Below are positions 22,332 through 29,351 of a stretch of DNA of 32,672 nt, in pieces. The stretch is taken from the IMG/VR virus record IMGVR_UViG_3300036761_002666, positions 1 to 32,672 of that record. The stretch is one strand, 5' to 3'. Each line of letters begins with the position of its first letter. Positions within the stretch are counted from its first letter, which is position 1. The notes beneath the pieces were generated by a model. That model saw nothing but the letters and a program-made list of their open reading frames with translations. It was not told the DNA's origin and made no database searches. The stretch is from a virus. Position numbers and translations under genes: made by a program.

Positions 22332-23647
22332 GGCTGCCCTTCCAGGTGGAGCCTGGCCTGCTGCTCTTCCAGATAGTACCTACCGGCTTTCTCGTCCCCG
22401 TAGATTCGCGCCGGCTGCTCTTCAAGATAATACCTACCGGCTTTCTCGTCCAACCGGAATCTGCCAAAAAGCTCTTGCAGGTCAGTGTCCTGCAGGGGCA
22501 CCCCCACTACGGTCCCCATCAGGTCGGCCAGAACTTTCAGGTCCAGGATGTCTGCCCGCGCCAGTCTGGCCTTCAACTGTTGGACGGTCTCTGTGAGCGA
22601 CGCACTGGACGTATCCGCCCTCGACAGTCGGACGGCATTTTTGACCATATCCGACGCGCGCCAGTTCCCGACCACCGGGAGGCAGGTACTGTCCCCGAAG
22701 GTGGTGATGCACGAATCGTTCGGCGGGCCGCTGTAAACCCCGTCCCCGTTCGTGTCCAGGTAGAAGGTGTGGGTCGAAGGTCGCCAGACGCCGACTTTCG
22801 ACCTGCCGTCCCCGTTCCAGTCCCCTATGATGGGGGTGTCCCCGGCTTGGCCTAGTCCCGTTATAAATCTGTCATTAGGTGGTCCGGAGTACGTCCCGTC
22901 CCCGTTGTAGTCCAGGTAGAAATTCCCGGTCGCTGGGTCGAAAGCGCCGATCTTCGACTTCCCGTCCCCGTTCCAGTCCCCTATGATCGGAACGACCCCC
23001 GCGACACCAAAACCGGCGTAGTTTTTGTCGTACAGGCCATTCCACGCAAAGTCCCCGTCCCAGTCCAAGAAAAAATGCCCGGTGGAAGGGCGAAAGGTTC
23101 CGATCTTCGTGTAGCCGGTGCCGGTCCAGTCCCCGACGATCGGAAGGTCCTCCGTGACCCCCCAGACGACGGTCTTATCTATGGCAGCGTTCCACAACCA
23201 GTCCCCGTTATAATCCAAGTAGAAAGAGCGGGCACTCTGGCGGAAACTCCCGATCTTCGACTTCCCGTCCCCATTCCAGTCCCCTATGATCGGAATGTCC
23301 CCTGCCGACCCGAAAGCACTGACCTTGTCAATTAGAGAGCCCTCCCAAATCCAGTTCCCGTTGTAATCTGCGTACCAGGTAAGGCCAGTCGCAGTACGAA
23401 TGATACCGATCTTTGCTGTTCCAGAACCGTTCCAGTCCCCGATGATCGGGATGTCTCCGGCATTCCCCCCAAAGGCAGAGATCTTATCCTTCGCTGGTTC
23501 CCAGATCCCGTTGCCGTCGTAGTCCCCGTAAAAGTATCCCGCCCAAACCCCGGGCAAACCGGGCTTGTAGACCCCGACCTTGTCGGACCCTGCTGTCACC
23601 CTCACCGCCAGGCTATCTGTAAGCGTCATCTGGATAAGGTCAGGCAC
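22328..23647 (-). CDS. FG-GAP/VCBS-like repeat protein, possible Ca-binding adhesin
   Basis: A 439-residue protein. The start is GTG 23647 with AGGAGATAA upstream. Residues about 20-330 hold six repeats of 50-52 residues, each with a consensus of IPIIGDWNGDGKSKIG followed about 20 residues later by FYLDYNGDG. Glycine- and Asp-rich loops of the form DxNGDG are likely Ca-binding, and the repeat resembles blades of a beta-propeller. Residues 395-439 hold two copies of DEKAGRYYLEEQ. Similar proteins are known from bacterial surface and secreted proteins, so host origin is possible. Here it is in a phage head-module insertion and may bind the host surface. No signal peptide is seen. Confidence 0.82.
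   Translation of the reverse strand: MPDLIQMTLTDSLAVRVTAGSDKVGVYKPGLPGVWAGYFYGDYDGNGIWEPAKDKISAFGGNAGDIPIIGDWNGSGTAKIGIIRTATGLTWYADYNGNWIWEGSLIDKVSAFGSAGDIPIIGDWNGDGKSKIGSFRQSARSFYLDYNGDWLWNAAIDKTVVWGVTEDLPIVGDWTGTGYTKIGTFRPSTGHFFLDWDGDFAWNGLYDKNYAGFGVAGVVPIIGDWNGDGKSKIGAFDPATGNFYLDYNGDGTYSGPPNDRFITGLGQAGDTPIIGDWNGDGRSKVGVWRPSTHTFYLDTNGDGVYSGPPNDSCITTFGDSTCLPVVGNWRASDMVKNAVRLSRADTSSASLTETVQQLKARLARADILDLKVLADLMGTVVGVPLQDTDLQELFGRFRLDEKAGRYYLEEQPARIYGDEKAGRYYLEEQQARLHLEGQP
22361..22451 (-). repeat. 54-base direct repeat encoding DEKAGRYYLEEQ
   Basis: Two near-identical 37-base blocks, 22361-22397 and 22415-22451, with only two differences, are spaced 54 bases apart (18 codons). They encode DEKAGRYYLEEQ twice near the C-terminus of the repeat protein. 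A third, degenerate part (LEGQP) follows, so the tail may expand or contract by slippage. Confidence 0.85.
22657..23590 (-). repeat. Protein-coded repeat region of six ~51-residue units
   Basis: Within the previous gene, blocks coding for IIGDWNGDG occur at roughly 153-base steps. DNA copies of the phrase cccctatgatcgg / gttccagtcccc are visible at 22815, 22970, 23120, 23270 and 23430. They mark the repeat units and are a likely site of unequal recombination. Confidence 0.75.
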
Positions 23648-23649
23648 AC

Positions 23650-24021
23650 TTATCTCCTCGCGAAAACGCCCCCGTAGTGCTGTAGTTCCGAAAGCTCTGC
23701 AGAAAGCCTGTCTTCCGCTTTCTTCCAGACTTCCTGTAGGAGCTGCAGCCGGGCTGGTGCGGTTGACGACGCCTTTAGGTCTACCTCCGTCACGATCTCG
23801 GCTAAGACACCGGCTTTCAGGGCGTCCGCCTCCTCCTGCGTGATTTGCCCTACCCCTTTCCCTACGGCTAAGATAGAGGGGAAGTTAGGTCCTGCTCGAC
23901 CGCTGTTTGTCCAGGCCAACTGGTAGGAAATACCGCTTGCGTTGAGACTACTGAGGACCGGAATATGGCACACTACCATCACCATCCCCCTATTTCCGGT
24001 CAACACGTGGATGTCGCTCAT
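23650..24021 (-). CDS. Unknown small protein in accessory cluster
   Basis: A 123-residue protein. ATG 24021 follows CGGAGAAGTAACAC. The first half is strand-rich (MVMVVCHIPVLSSL, ISYQLAWTNSG), and residues 55-110 are helical and charged (ITQEEADALKAGVLAEIVTE, LLQEVWKKAEDRLS). I recognise no family and no catalytic motif. It lies 2 bases before the repeat protein and 16 bases after the previous gene, so the set is likely co-transcribed. Confidence 0.7.
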   Translation of the reverse strand: MSDIHVLTGNRGMVMVVCHIPVLSSLNASGISYQLAWTNSGRAGPNFPSILAVGKGVGQITQEEADALKAGVLAEIVTEVDLKASSTAPARLQLLQEVWKKAEDRLSAELSELQHYGGVFARR

Positions 24022-24037
24022 GTGTTACTTCTCCGGA

Positions 24038-24418
24038 TTAGGGGTTGTTGACGGTGACCTCGACCGTGATCTCCCAGGACTGGGTGTTCACCTTGATCCC
24101 GAGTGCCTCCACCTTCCGGCACAGCATGGTCCCGCTGCTTACCGCGTTGAACACTCCCCACTCCTTCCAGGCCCAGTTGGCTTCGCTGGTCCCAAACGTG
24201 GCTCGCAGGGTGAGCACGTTGACCGTGCGCTGCGGATAAGTCGAATCCATCCCCTTGCGCAACTTGTTCGTCGGTGCCTGCAAATCAGTGTCCGTCGCGT
24301 CGAATGCATCGCCAGAATCCCCCGCGCCGATATAGGCGTTGGCAGCATTGAACGGTGTGGGGACCTCGCCCTTGAGGGCCGCTGCAATGTGATCTCGACC
24401 AGCATTTTCAAGTGGCAT
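24038..24418 (-). CDS. Virion-like protein, unknown
   Basis: A 126-residue protein. I place the start at ATG 24418 (MPLENAGRDHIA), since GAGAGGAGAACAGCC precedes it; longer frames lie over the previous gene. The sequence reads helix (GRDHIAAALKGEVPTPF), then AYIGAGDSGDAFDATDTDL, PQRTVNVLTLRATFGTSEAN and a last strand VNTQSWEITVEVTVNNP. Small structural proteins with AYIG-GDS and W-WKEWG-FNA occur in phage tail/virion gene sets. Function is unknown. It overlaps the upstream gene by 11 bases. Confidence 0.72.
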   Translation of the reverse strand: MPLENAGRDHIAAALKGEVPTPFNAANAYIGAGDSGDAFDATDTDLQAPTNKLRKGMDSTYPQRTVNVLTLRATFGTSEANWAWKEWGVFNAVSSGTMLCRKVEALGIKVNTQSWEITVEVTVNNP

Positions 24419-24608
24419 GGCTGTTCTCCTCTCCCTGTGGCAGGATCGTGTGCTCGATGATCTGCCCGTCCTCAATCACGATCGTTTCCACCGGGGGCTT
24501 GTCCTTCCCTTCCACAGGGGGATCCCCATCAAATTTTCTAACGGTGACGCGCTCCTTCACCATGACGACGGCCCGGTCGCCGGGTCTAGCCTTCTCTGTC
24601 TGATCCAT
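24408..24608 (-). CDS. Small duplicated protein, copy B
   Basis: A 66-residue protein from ATG 24608 with GGAGACC just upstream. Residues 19-50 (RVTVRKFDGDPPVEGKDK, then VETIVIEDGQIIEHT) match copy A upstream: RITVRKFEGAPPREGERG and LEVIVIEDGRVVETV. The two arose by tandem duplication. It overlaps copy A by 52 bases in another frame and the next gene by 11 bases. Acidic ends and no motif; role unknown. Confidence 0.65.
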   Translation of the reverse strand: MDQTEKARPGDRAVVMVKERVTVRKFDGDPPVEGKDKPPVETIVIEDGQIIEHTILPQGEENSHAT

Positions 24609-24754
24609 ACGGTCTCCACCACCCGCCCATCCTCGATGACGATCACTTCCAGCGGCTCCCCACGCTCACCCTCGCGGGGAGGGGCTCCCTCGAATTTCCG
24701 AACCGTGATCCGTTCCCGAACCCACAGAGAGGTCCGGTCCCCGCGCTCCACCAT
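24557..24754 (-). CDS. Small duplicated protein, copy A
   Basis: A 65-residue protein from ATG 24754 with TAGGAGGCATCG before it. It contains ERITVRKFEGAPPREGERG and EVIVIEDGRVVETVW, matching copy B. The C-terminus overlaps the start of copy B, so either copy may be under special constraint. A clear ribosome site and the recurring pattern support a real gene. Function unknown. Confidence 0.65.
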   Translation of the reverse strand: MVERGDRTSLWVRERITVRKFEGAPPREGERGEPLEVIVIEDGRVVETVWIRQRRLDPATGPSSW

Positions 24755-24763
24755 CGATGCCTC

Positions 24764-24934
24764 CTACCCGCCGAGCGCGGTGATCCCGCCTTTGCCGATG
24801 CCGACAAACAGATATGCCCCGAACTTATTCGCAAGATCCAAAGTCTGGCGCAGCACTTCTCCACGCGCCAGGCATTGCGGCGCGATCACCTGTTGCCCCG
24901 TGTCGGTCCATTGGGGCGTAAACGCAATAGTCAT
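24764..24934 (-). CDS. 56-residue phage protein, possibly truncated
   Basis: ATG 24934 follows CAAGGAGGTGGGCAG, a near-perfect ribosome site. It encodes MTIAFTPQWTDTGQQVIAPQ, then a middle CLARGEVLRQTLDLANKFGA and a last part YLFVGIGKGGITALGG. The pattern LDL--KFGAYLFV-IG-GG-TAL is common at the N-terminal end of longer phage proteins that continue after it, so this copy may be shortened. The TAG stop overlaps the ribosome site of the next small gene. Role unknown. Confidence 0.72.
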   Translation of the reverse strand: MTIAFTPQWTDTGQQVIAPQCLARGEVLRQTLDLANKFGAYLFVGIGKGGITALGG

Positions 24935-24985
24935 CTGCCCACCTCCTTGATCTACCTGCTACACCGCTATCGGGCGCCGCTCAGA

Positions 24986-26419
24986 TCACAGCACGCCGAT
25001 CAGTTCCAGCAGTAGCTCCTCATCCTCCCTGGCAATCGCTGCGCCCATCCAGTCCTGCGCCTCATAGGCCTCCGCATGGCCGCCGATGAGCAGACCGCCC
25101 GATGTCCCCGCGACTCCTCGCCTGTGCGGGTTCCCCGACCCGCCGACCGCCAGCGCTGGCCCGCCATTTGCCAGTTCGTAAAGCCGCCGGACGATCGCCA
25201 GTGCGTGACCCGAGAATCCCAGATCGACCGCCTGCGGCGAGACGGCGTGGACGGTCCGAGCCTCCGCGTGACCCTCGACCACGAGCCGTACAGGGTGTGG
25301 CCCGAACGTCGTGATGATCGGGCGCACCTTCGGGGTCGGGAATGAATATGGCCGATAGGCACCGCCAGCGGCCGCGGGGGTAACCGCGGGAGCAGAGAGG
25401 GCAACCCCCACACCTGAAACGACCGCAACCCCAACCGATTCACCCGTTGACCCAGGCTCTCCAGCGTCCTCACCAATACCAGAAACACTCGCGGTCCCTA
25501 CTGAAGCAGCATCAGCGCGTGCGAGAGCAAACCCCACACCTGAAATAGTCGCAGCGCCAGCCGATTCCCCCGTTGAGCCAAGTTCTGCGGCATTCTCGCC
25601 AACACTAGTGACACTTACGGTTCCGGCCGAGGCCGCTGTTCCTTGGGAGGGCGCGGCTCCCACCGCACTGACAGTTGCCGATCCGCTCGAAGTCGCAACA
25701 CCATTCGCGGTTGCCGCGCCGATACCGCCTACGCTTCCAATACCCGACGAGGCAGCGGTCGTGCGGGCGATCGCATTCGCCGCACCAATGACGGTGCCTG
25801 TGCCGCTGGCACTTGAAACCGCTGTCGCTGTCCCTGCACCAACACCGGAAGCCGATGCGGCCCCGGTAGAACTACCGACACCAACAAATGGCGATGCGCC
25901 AATGCCGGATGCTGTGCCGCTGCCACTACTAGTAACCCCAGCCGATGTCAGCGCCGCACCAACTACTGAAGTAGATGCGGCCCCTGTGGATGCCCCATCG
26001 CCACTCAGCGTCACCTGAGAAATAGCGGCGGCGGTACTACCTCCCGCAGATGAACCGGGCGAACCAGCGGTCGCACCACTAACGATTGATGGGGTAGCCA
26101 CCCCCACCGAGGAGGCGACACCGACGAATGGAGCCGCCCCGACCACAGCGGAAGTAGCGACGCCCACACTTGCAGCCGCAGTCGGCGCAACAAGCGCCCC
26201 GATGACGCTGGTACTAGCGGCTCCTGCGGAGGAACCTGCCCCCAACGTGAGTGCGACAGCGAGGACTGTCGATGCCGCGATCCCTGCGATGCTTCCGACG
26301 ATCCCGGCGATTGCTCCACTAACGCTGTCCGCTGTGGCAGTACCGGCTGCGGAACCATCTGCCTCGGTGATGCCACCGACCGCCGCTTGGTTAGTGTTCC
26401 AAAGTTGGGATGCTCGCAT
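24986..26419 (-). CDS. Gly/Ala/Ser/Val repeat fibre-like protein
   Basis: A 477-residue protein starting at ATG 26419, overlapping the upstream stop as TAATG. Residues about 21-345 are about 16 units of near 20 residues with a consensus S-S-x-G-x-A-x-x-S-G-V-G-A-A, such as GSSTGAASASGVGAG and ASVGTASVSGIGEDA. The composition is very low complexity, like a beta-solenoid or fibre shaft. Residues 354-477 are different and complex (YRPYSFPTPKVRPII, DLGFSGHALAIVRRLYEL), a likely C-terminal tip or assembly domain. The protein resembles trimeric fibres, but no family name can be given. It probably sits on the virion surface; this is inferred from its repeats and its neighbours. Confidence 0.78.
   Translation of the reverse strand: MRASQLWNTNQAAVGGITEADGSAAGTATADSVSGAIAGIVGSIAGIAASTVLAVALTLGAGSSAGAASTSVIGALVAPTAAASVGVATSAVVGAAPFVGVASSVGVATPSIVSGATAGSPGSSAGGSTAAAISQVTLSGDGASTGAASTSVVGAALTSAGVTSSGSGTASGIGASPFVGVGSSTGAASASGVGAGTATAVSSASGTGTVIGAANAIARTTAASSGIGSVGGIGAATANGVATSSGSATVSAVGAAPSQGTAASAGTVSVTSVGENAAELGSTGESAGAATISGVGFALARADAASVGTASVSGIGEDAGEPGSTGESVGVAVVSGVGVALSAPAVTPAAAGGAYRPYSFPTPKVRPIITTFGPHPVRLVVEGHAEARTVHAVSPQAVDLGFSGHALAIVRRLYELANGGPALAVGGSGNPHRRGVAGTSGGLLIGGHAEAYEAQDWMGAAIAREDEELLLELIGVL
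25384..26359 (-). repeat. Region coding ~16 degenerate 20-residue repeats
   Basis: Within the fibre-like gene, the reading frame repeats about every 60 bases, with recurring words such as gctgccgag/gcgccgac in GC-rich context. The units are degenerate at the DNA level but clear as protein. They suggest expansion by duplication. Confidence 0.7.
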
Positions 26420-26850
26420 TAGACCATCCGACTCACGTTGTCAGCCTGCGCGTCGAGCGCAGGGTTGAGAATGCCCGTGCTCGGTGCCCAGGCTTCGGTA
26501 CACCTCCGTATTCTCGTAGAGGTGTATGCTACAAGCTGAGAACGGCGAGCACGCCAGCGGTCGCCGCCCGCACCGCCGCCAAGGTCGGCGTACACTGGAA
26601 GAGTTGGGGTGGCGACGATAGGTACACCCCCGGTCAGCGCCGAGGCGGGCACTGTGACTGTGATTACTTCGTCCGCCGTGGTGTTGTAATCAATCCCGGC
26701 GCTCAGTGTGACCGTGACCTGCGTGCTGGAATCGCGGACAACATCCGCAACGACGAGTTTCGCCTTGACCTGAGCATCCCACCCTCCAGCCTCAGACTGC
26801 GCGGAGTCTATCCCGTTGATGATGTCTTGCCGGATGTCAGCGAAGGCCAT
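26419..26850 (-). CDS. Putative downstream half of a split virion protein
   Basis: A 143-residue frame from ATG 26850, directly after the TAA of the previous frame and in the same phase. Residues 1-25 (FADIRQDIINGIDSAQSEAG) and then VTVTLSAGIDYNTTADEVI and VTVPASALTGGVP match a pattern that, in many phage proteins, continues directly from a GK-I--T-SGDTW segment. That segment is the very end of the previous frame. I see no good ribosome site (only GTGGATCGCTTAA). The last 50 residues are basic and loop-rich. It may be translated by readthrough or restart. Confidence 0.68.
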   Translation of the reverse strand: MAFADIRQDIINGIDSAQSEAGGWDAQVKAKLVVADVVRDSSTQVTVTLSAGIDYNTTADEVITVTVPASALTGGVPIVATPTLPVYADLGGGAGGDRWRARRSQLVAYTSTRIRRCTEAWAPSTGILNPALDAQADNVSRMV

Positions 26851-27633
26851 TTAAGCGATCCACGTATCACCACTTATGGTGACGATGATGGTTTTGCCTG
26901 TGGTGCGAACAGCGCCCGCACGCATACTCGGGAGCGCGGTGCCGGTGAGCGCAGCCTCGCCCGCCGCCGCTACTTTGTAAACCGCTAACGCCGCAAGCCA
27001 GGCTTTCGACGACCCCAATGTCCATGTCGCAGCGTCCGTGGTTGCGCCAGCCACGCACCGATCCTCAAAGGCTCCGGGCTGATGCATAACACCATATTCC
27101 TCCTCCCAAATCTTTGCAAATGCTGCGTCCTCGGCAATCGTTACTGCGGCATCAGCGCCAAACGCCAGGCTCCCCACAAAAACAGCACCACCGGCGGATG
27201 TAACGTTGCCGCTGTTGGGGGCCGTGCTAGTGCCTGTGGCACTATTCGTACCCTCGACTCGTGATGCTGTCACATCAGCGCCGCTATATTCAGCGATCCC
27301 GATGGCTCCATAGGACCCATCTGGCACTCCCACGAACACCATCGTCAACGTCCCTGTGCCCGTCACCGGAGCCGACCATATTGCCACATGCCAGTACTGG
27401 CTCCCATTGGTGTAGGTTGCCACCTTGTCCAGCGTCACGGTCCCAATGGTAGCGGTGCTGCCTGCTTCCGCCGTAACATCGCCAGCGACGGGTGGGTGGT
27501 TTGTGGCATTTGTCCAACACTCGACCTGGACGGAGACGAGGTTGCCACTCGTGACGTTTCCGGCGAAGTCTTTTTCCCCGCCCGTGGTATTATTCCACGT
27601 TGCGCCAGTATGCTGGACGAGTGCCGTTGCCAC
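26851..27633 (-). CDS. Putative upstream half of a split virion protein
   Basis: A 260-residue protein. The start is GTG 27633 after GGAGGTCGCATA, overlapping the previous stop by one base. The body is strand-rich and reads like a jellyroll or Ig-like phage surface protein: LVSVQVECWTNATNHPP, VATYTNGSQYWHVAIW, GTGTLTMVFVGVPDGS, IGIAEYSGADV and VGSLAFGADAAVTI. It ends in TGKTIIVTISGDTWIA and TAA. The next in-phase codon is an ATG opening a frame that carries the expected continuation. It may be a receptor-binding or decoration protein; family not named. Confidence 0.74.
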   Translation of the reverse strand: MATALVQHTGATWNNTTGGEKDFAGNVTSGNLVSVQVECWTNATNHPPVAGDVTAEAGSTATIGTVTLDKVATYTNGSQYWHVAIWSAPVTGTGTLTMVFVGVPDGSYGAIGIAEYSGADVTASRVEGTNSATGTSTAPNSGNVTSAGGAVFVGSLAFGADAAVTIAEDAAFAKIWEEEYGVMHQPGAFEDRCVAGATTDAATWTLGSSKAWLAALAVYKVAAAGEAALTGTALPSMRAGAVRTTGKTIIVTISGDTWIA

Positions 27634-27980
27634 TATGCGACCTCCAGAATCCCGCCGAACGTGATTGCTTTGTTCGGGGTCACCACCAAGCGCACCTCCT
27701 TACCGGCGATGTCGGCTGCCGCAAACGTGATCCGTGGATTGCCCACAGGCCGACCAAATTTGTCAAGGTTCGGTCCACCAACCCAGGTAAACCCCGCCAG
27801 CGTCTGTCCGGTCTCGTCGATGAGAGCCACGGACGCGCTCTTCGTGGGGTCGATGAGATCGGCAAGCAGCAGGTCGAGAGCAAAGGCAAAGTCCCCCTGG
27901 ATGTTCGCAGGCACCTGCCACACCACCGAAGTCGTCTTGTTGCTACGTCGCGCCGAGGATAGCGCTGTGATCGTTGTCAT
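27633..27980 (-). CDS. Virion-like protein, unknown
   Basis: A 115-residue protein. ATG 27980 lies 3 bases after the previous stop, with weak GAGAG upstream. It is strand-rich: TSVVWQVPANIQGDFAFAL, LADLIDPTKSASVALIDE, LAGFTWVGGPNLDKF and VRLVVTPNKAITFGGILEV. This two-sheet pattern is common among phage structural proteins, and it shares a 1-base overlap with the downstream gene, so they are coupled. No catalytic motif. Role unknown. Confidence 0.7.
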   Translation of the reverse strand: MTTITALSSARRSNKTTSVVWQVPANIQGDFAFALDLLLADLIDPTKSASVALIDETGQTLAGFTWVGGPNLDKFGRPVGNPRITFAAADIAGKEVRLVVTPNKAITFGGILEVA

Positions 27981-27983
27981 GTG

Positions 27984-28376
27984 TTATGCTCTCGGTTGCG
28001 TATACGTCAGGCTGGTCACGCTCACCTGCGCCCCCACCTGGATCGCCACGCTGTTCAGATTCAGATCACACCCCAATAGACCCACCGACCCATCAAAAAC
28101 TTTGGTGTTGTCACTCTTCAGCGCGCGGAACCAGGTCGCGGTATCTGTATCATTCGCGGATGCATCCGCGGTGATCGCATTCGCCGTCGCGGCACCTGCG
28201 AGCGCCGCACCGAAGGCCGGATTCCCGAACGTCAGCTCGGCCAGCAACGGCTGTGCACCCACCGCGTCATCAGCGCTCGCCGGCTGCGCGCCCCCATAGA
28301 TCCGGAGCTTCCCGCCATCCAGGAGTGCGCAGACGGCATCCGCCGCCGCATTCGCCAATTGAAAATTATTGGCCAT
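27984..28376 (-). CDS. Small phage virion-type protein
   Basis: A 130-residue protein from ATG 28376 with AGAGGGTTGATCC upstream. It opens with a helix (ANNFQLANAAADAVCALLDG), then GKLRIYGGAQPASADDAVG, LLAELTFGNPAFGAAL and a strand-rich end (LNLNSVAIQVGAQVSVTSL). The GGKLRIY-G-QP pattern, with LA-L-FGNPAF, belongs to a widespread phage protein of unknown role usually found among tail or appendage genes. It is a clear gene but its function is not known. Confidence 0.75.
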   Translation of the reverse strand: MANNFQLANAAADAVCALLDGGKLRIYGGAQPASADDAVGAQPLLAELTFGNPAFGAALAGAATANAITADASANDTDTATWFRALKSDNTKVFDGSVGLLGCDLNLNSVAIQVGAQVSVTSLTYTQPRA

Positions 28377-28379
28377 GGA

Positions 28380-28562
28380 TCAACCCTCTTTCGGGTTCCT
28401 GGTGGCTCGAATGATGTGTCCCCGCGCGTCGCGTTCGATCTCGTAGATCTGCTTCCCCGGCAATGGCATCACCGCCGACACATTCACCACCGCCGGAGCC
28501 TGGCCGGGCCGCGCGGTCGCCGCCCGCACCGCCTCCGCCAGCTCCCCGATCCGGTCTATCAT
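28380..28562 (-). CDS. Small protein with R-D-x-x-G tail motif
   Basis: A 60-residue protein from ATG 28562 after AAGGAAGCAGCG, overlapping the upstream stop by 4 bases. Residues 5-18 are helical (IGELAEAVRAATAR). The C-terminus, IERDARGHIIRATRNP, matches the two repeated tails of the portal/MuF protein (VDRDPRGFISKVTQIP, IERDANGFIRKVTKTP). Such a shared tail could be a common docking peptide. Function unknown. Confidence 0.7.
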   Translation of the reverse strand: MIDRIGELAEAVRAATARPGQAPAVVNVSAVMPLPGKQIYEIERDARGHIIRATRNPKEG

Positions 28563-28840
28563 CGCTGCTTCCTTGCCCTGTGGACCCGGTTCGGCTTCTG
28601 GTCCACGGGGCGAGCCCGCTGCCCACTGCCCGCTGCCAGCTGCTCTTGCATCACCCGCCGAATCTCCGCCACCACATCCGGCGTATAATCCTGCCCGCCT
28701 TGGACGCCGCCCTCGGGCTCCGCCGCGGGCATGACCTCGCGCCCAAACATCGACGCCACCATCGCAAAAATCCCGGCCGCATCATCGTGCCCCAACCAGC
28801 CATTGGTCTGCGCCAGGACCAACCCCTGCGCCAGTGGCAT
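28559..28840 (-). CDS. Unknown small helical protein
   Basis: A 93-residue protein. ATG 28840 follows an in-phase TAG, so no longer start exists. GGGGAG is 17 bases upstream, but a small hairpin (GTGT-TTCGG-ACAC) between them could bring it closer. The N-terminal half is helical and hydrophobic (LVLAQTNGWLGHDDAAGIFA); the second half contains DVVAEIRRVMQEQLAAGSG and a basic end (VHRARKQR). I recognise no family. It overlaps the next gene by 4 bases. Confidence 0.62.
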   Translation of the reverse strand: MPLAQGLVLAQTNGWLGHDDAAGIFAMVASMFGREVMPAAEPEGGVQGGQDYTPDVVAEIRRVMQEQLAAGSGQRARPVDQKPNRVHRARKQR

Positions 28841-28864
28841 CTATTGTGTCCGAAACACTCCCCG

Positions 28865-28883
28865 CCCCGTTTGGTCTACGGGG
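28865..28883 (-). repeat. GC-rich hairpin H1 upstream of the 93-residue gene
   Basis: Inverted repeat CCCCGT / ACGGGG with a 7-base loop (AGACCAA on the minus strand), followed by CGGGGAG. It sits in a short non-coding gap (28841-28916) between two small genes and shares its stem with H3. It may influence transcription or translation of the next gene. Confidence 0.65.
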
Positions 28884-28916
28884 CTACTGCCGATCCCGGT
28901 GCCGAAAGTCACGAGG

Positions 28917-29351
28917 TTATTCATCGACCACAGCGTATTGGTCATTCCCGGTTGTCACTGCCACGATGTTATAAGTTACGAGGTTGCCGCTGATAGGAAT
29001 AATGAGACCTCGCGGGAAGGTCCAGATCACGCCCACGCCGATCGTCGCCGGGAAACCGATCCGGCGCATATAGACTGTCGGAGGGGTAGGGTCGGTAGTT
29101 GTCCATTCGAGGACGGAGAGAAGGGTTCCCGCGGGACTGCCGGGGTCTTCAGCCTGAAGCGCAATGGTTGCCGTCGCGCCAACACCCACTGCCGCAGGGC
29201 GCCCTAGCCCCTGAGTCGTGGCTCCTGCTCCAGCCAGGAACAAGCCATACTCCAGAAGCGCCGCTCGATCCGTGGCGGCCGTGACAAGAGTATGCCCAGG
29301 GTGCGCGATGGTAACGTCAGTCGTTCGCACACCAATCGAATAAATTGCCAT
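28917..29351 (-). CDS. Small virion-like protein
   Basis: A 144-residue protein from ATG 29351 with GAGGAGAATTTA. It is strand-rich with AIYSIGVRTTDVTIAHPGH, a Gly/Ala-rich middle (LFLAGAGATTQGLGRPAAVG), YMRRIGFPATIGVGVIW and SGNLVTYNIVAVTTGNDQY. This pattern is common in phage structural proteins whose role is unknown. It shares one base (TAATG) with the preceding small zinc-finger-like gene, which suggests coupled translation. Confidence 0.73.
   Translation of the reverse strand: MAIYSIGVRTTDVTIAHPGHTLVTAATDRAALLEYGLFLAGAGATTQGLGRPAAVGVGATATIALQAEDPGSPAGTLLSVLEWTTTDPTPPTVYMRRIGFPATIGVGVIWTFPRGLIIPISGNLVTYNIVAVTTGNDQYAVVDE

Noticed and set aside
22657-23590. Repeats as a CRISPR array
   Set aside because: The periodic unit is about 153 bases, degenerate and fully coding, with no short identical repeats and spacers.
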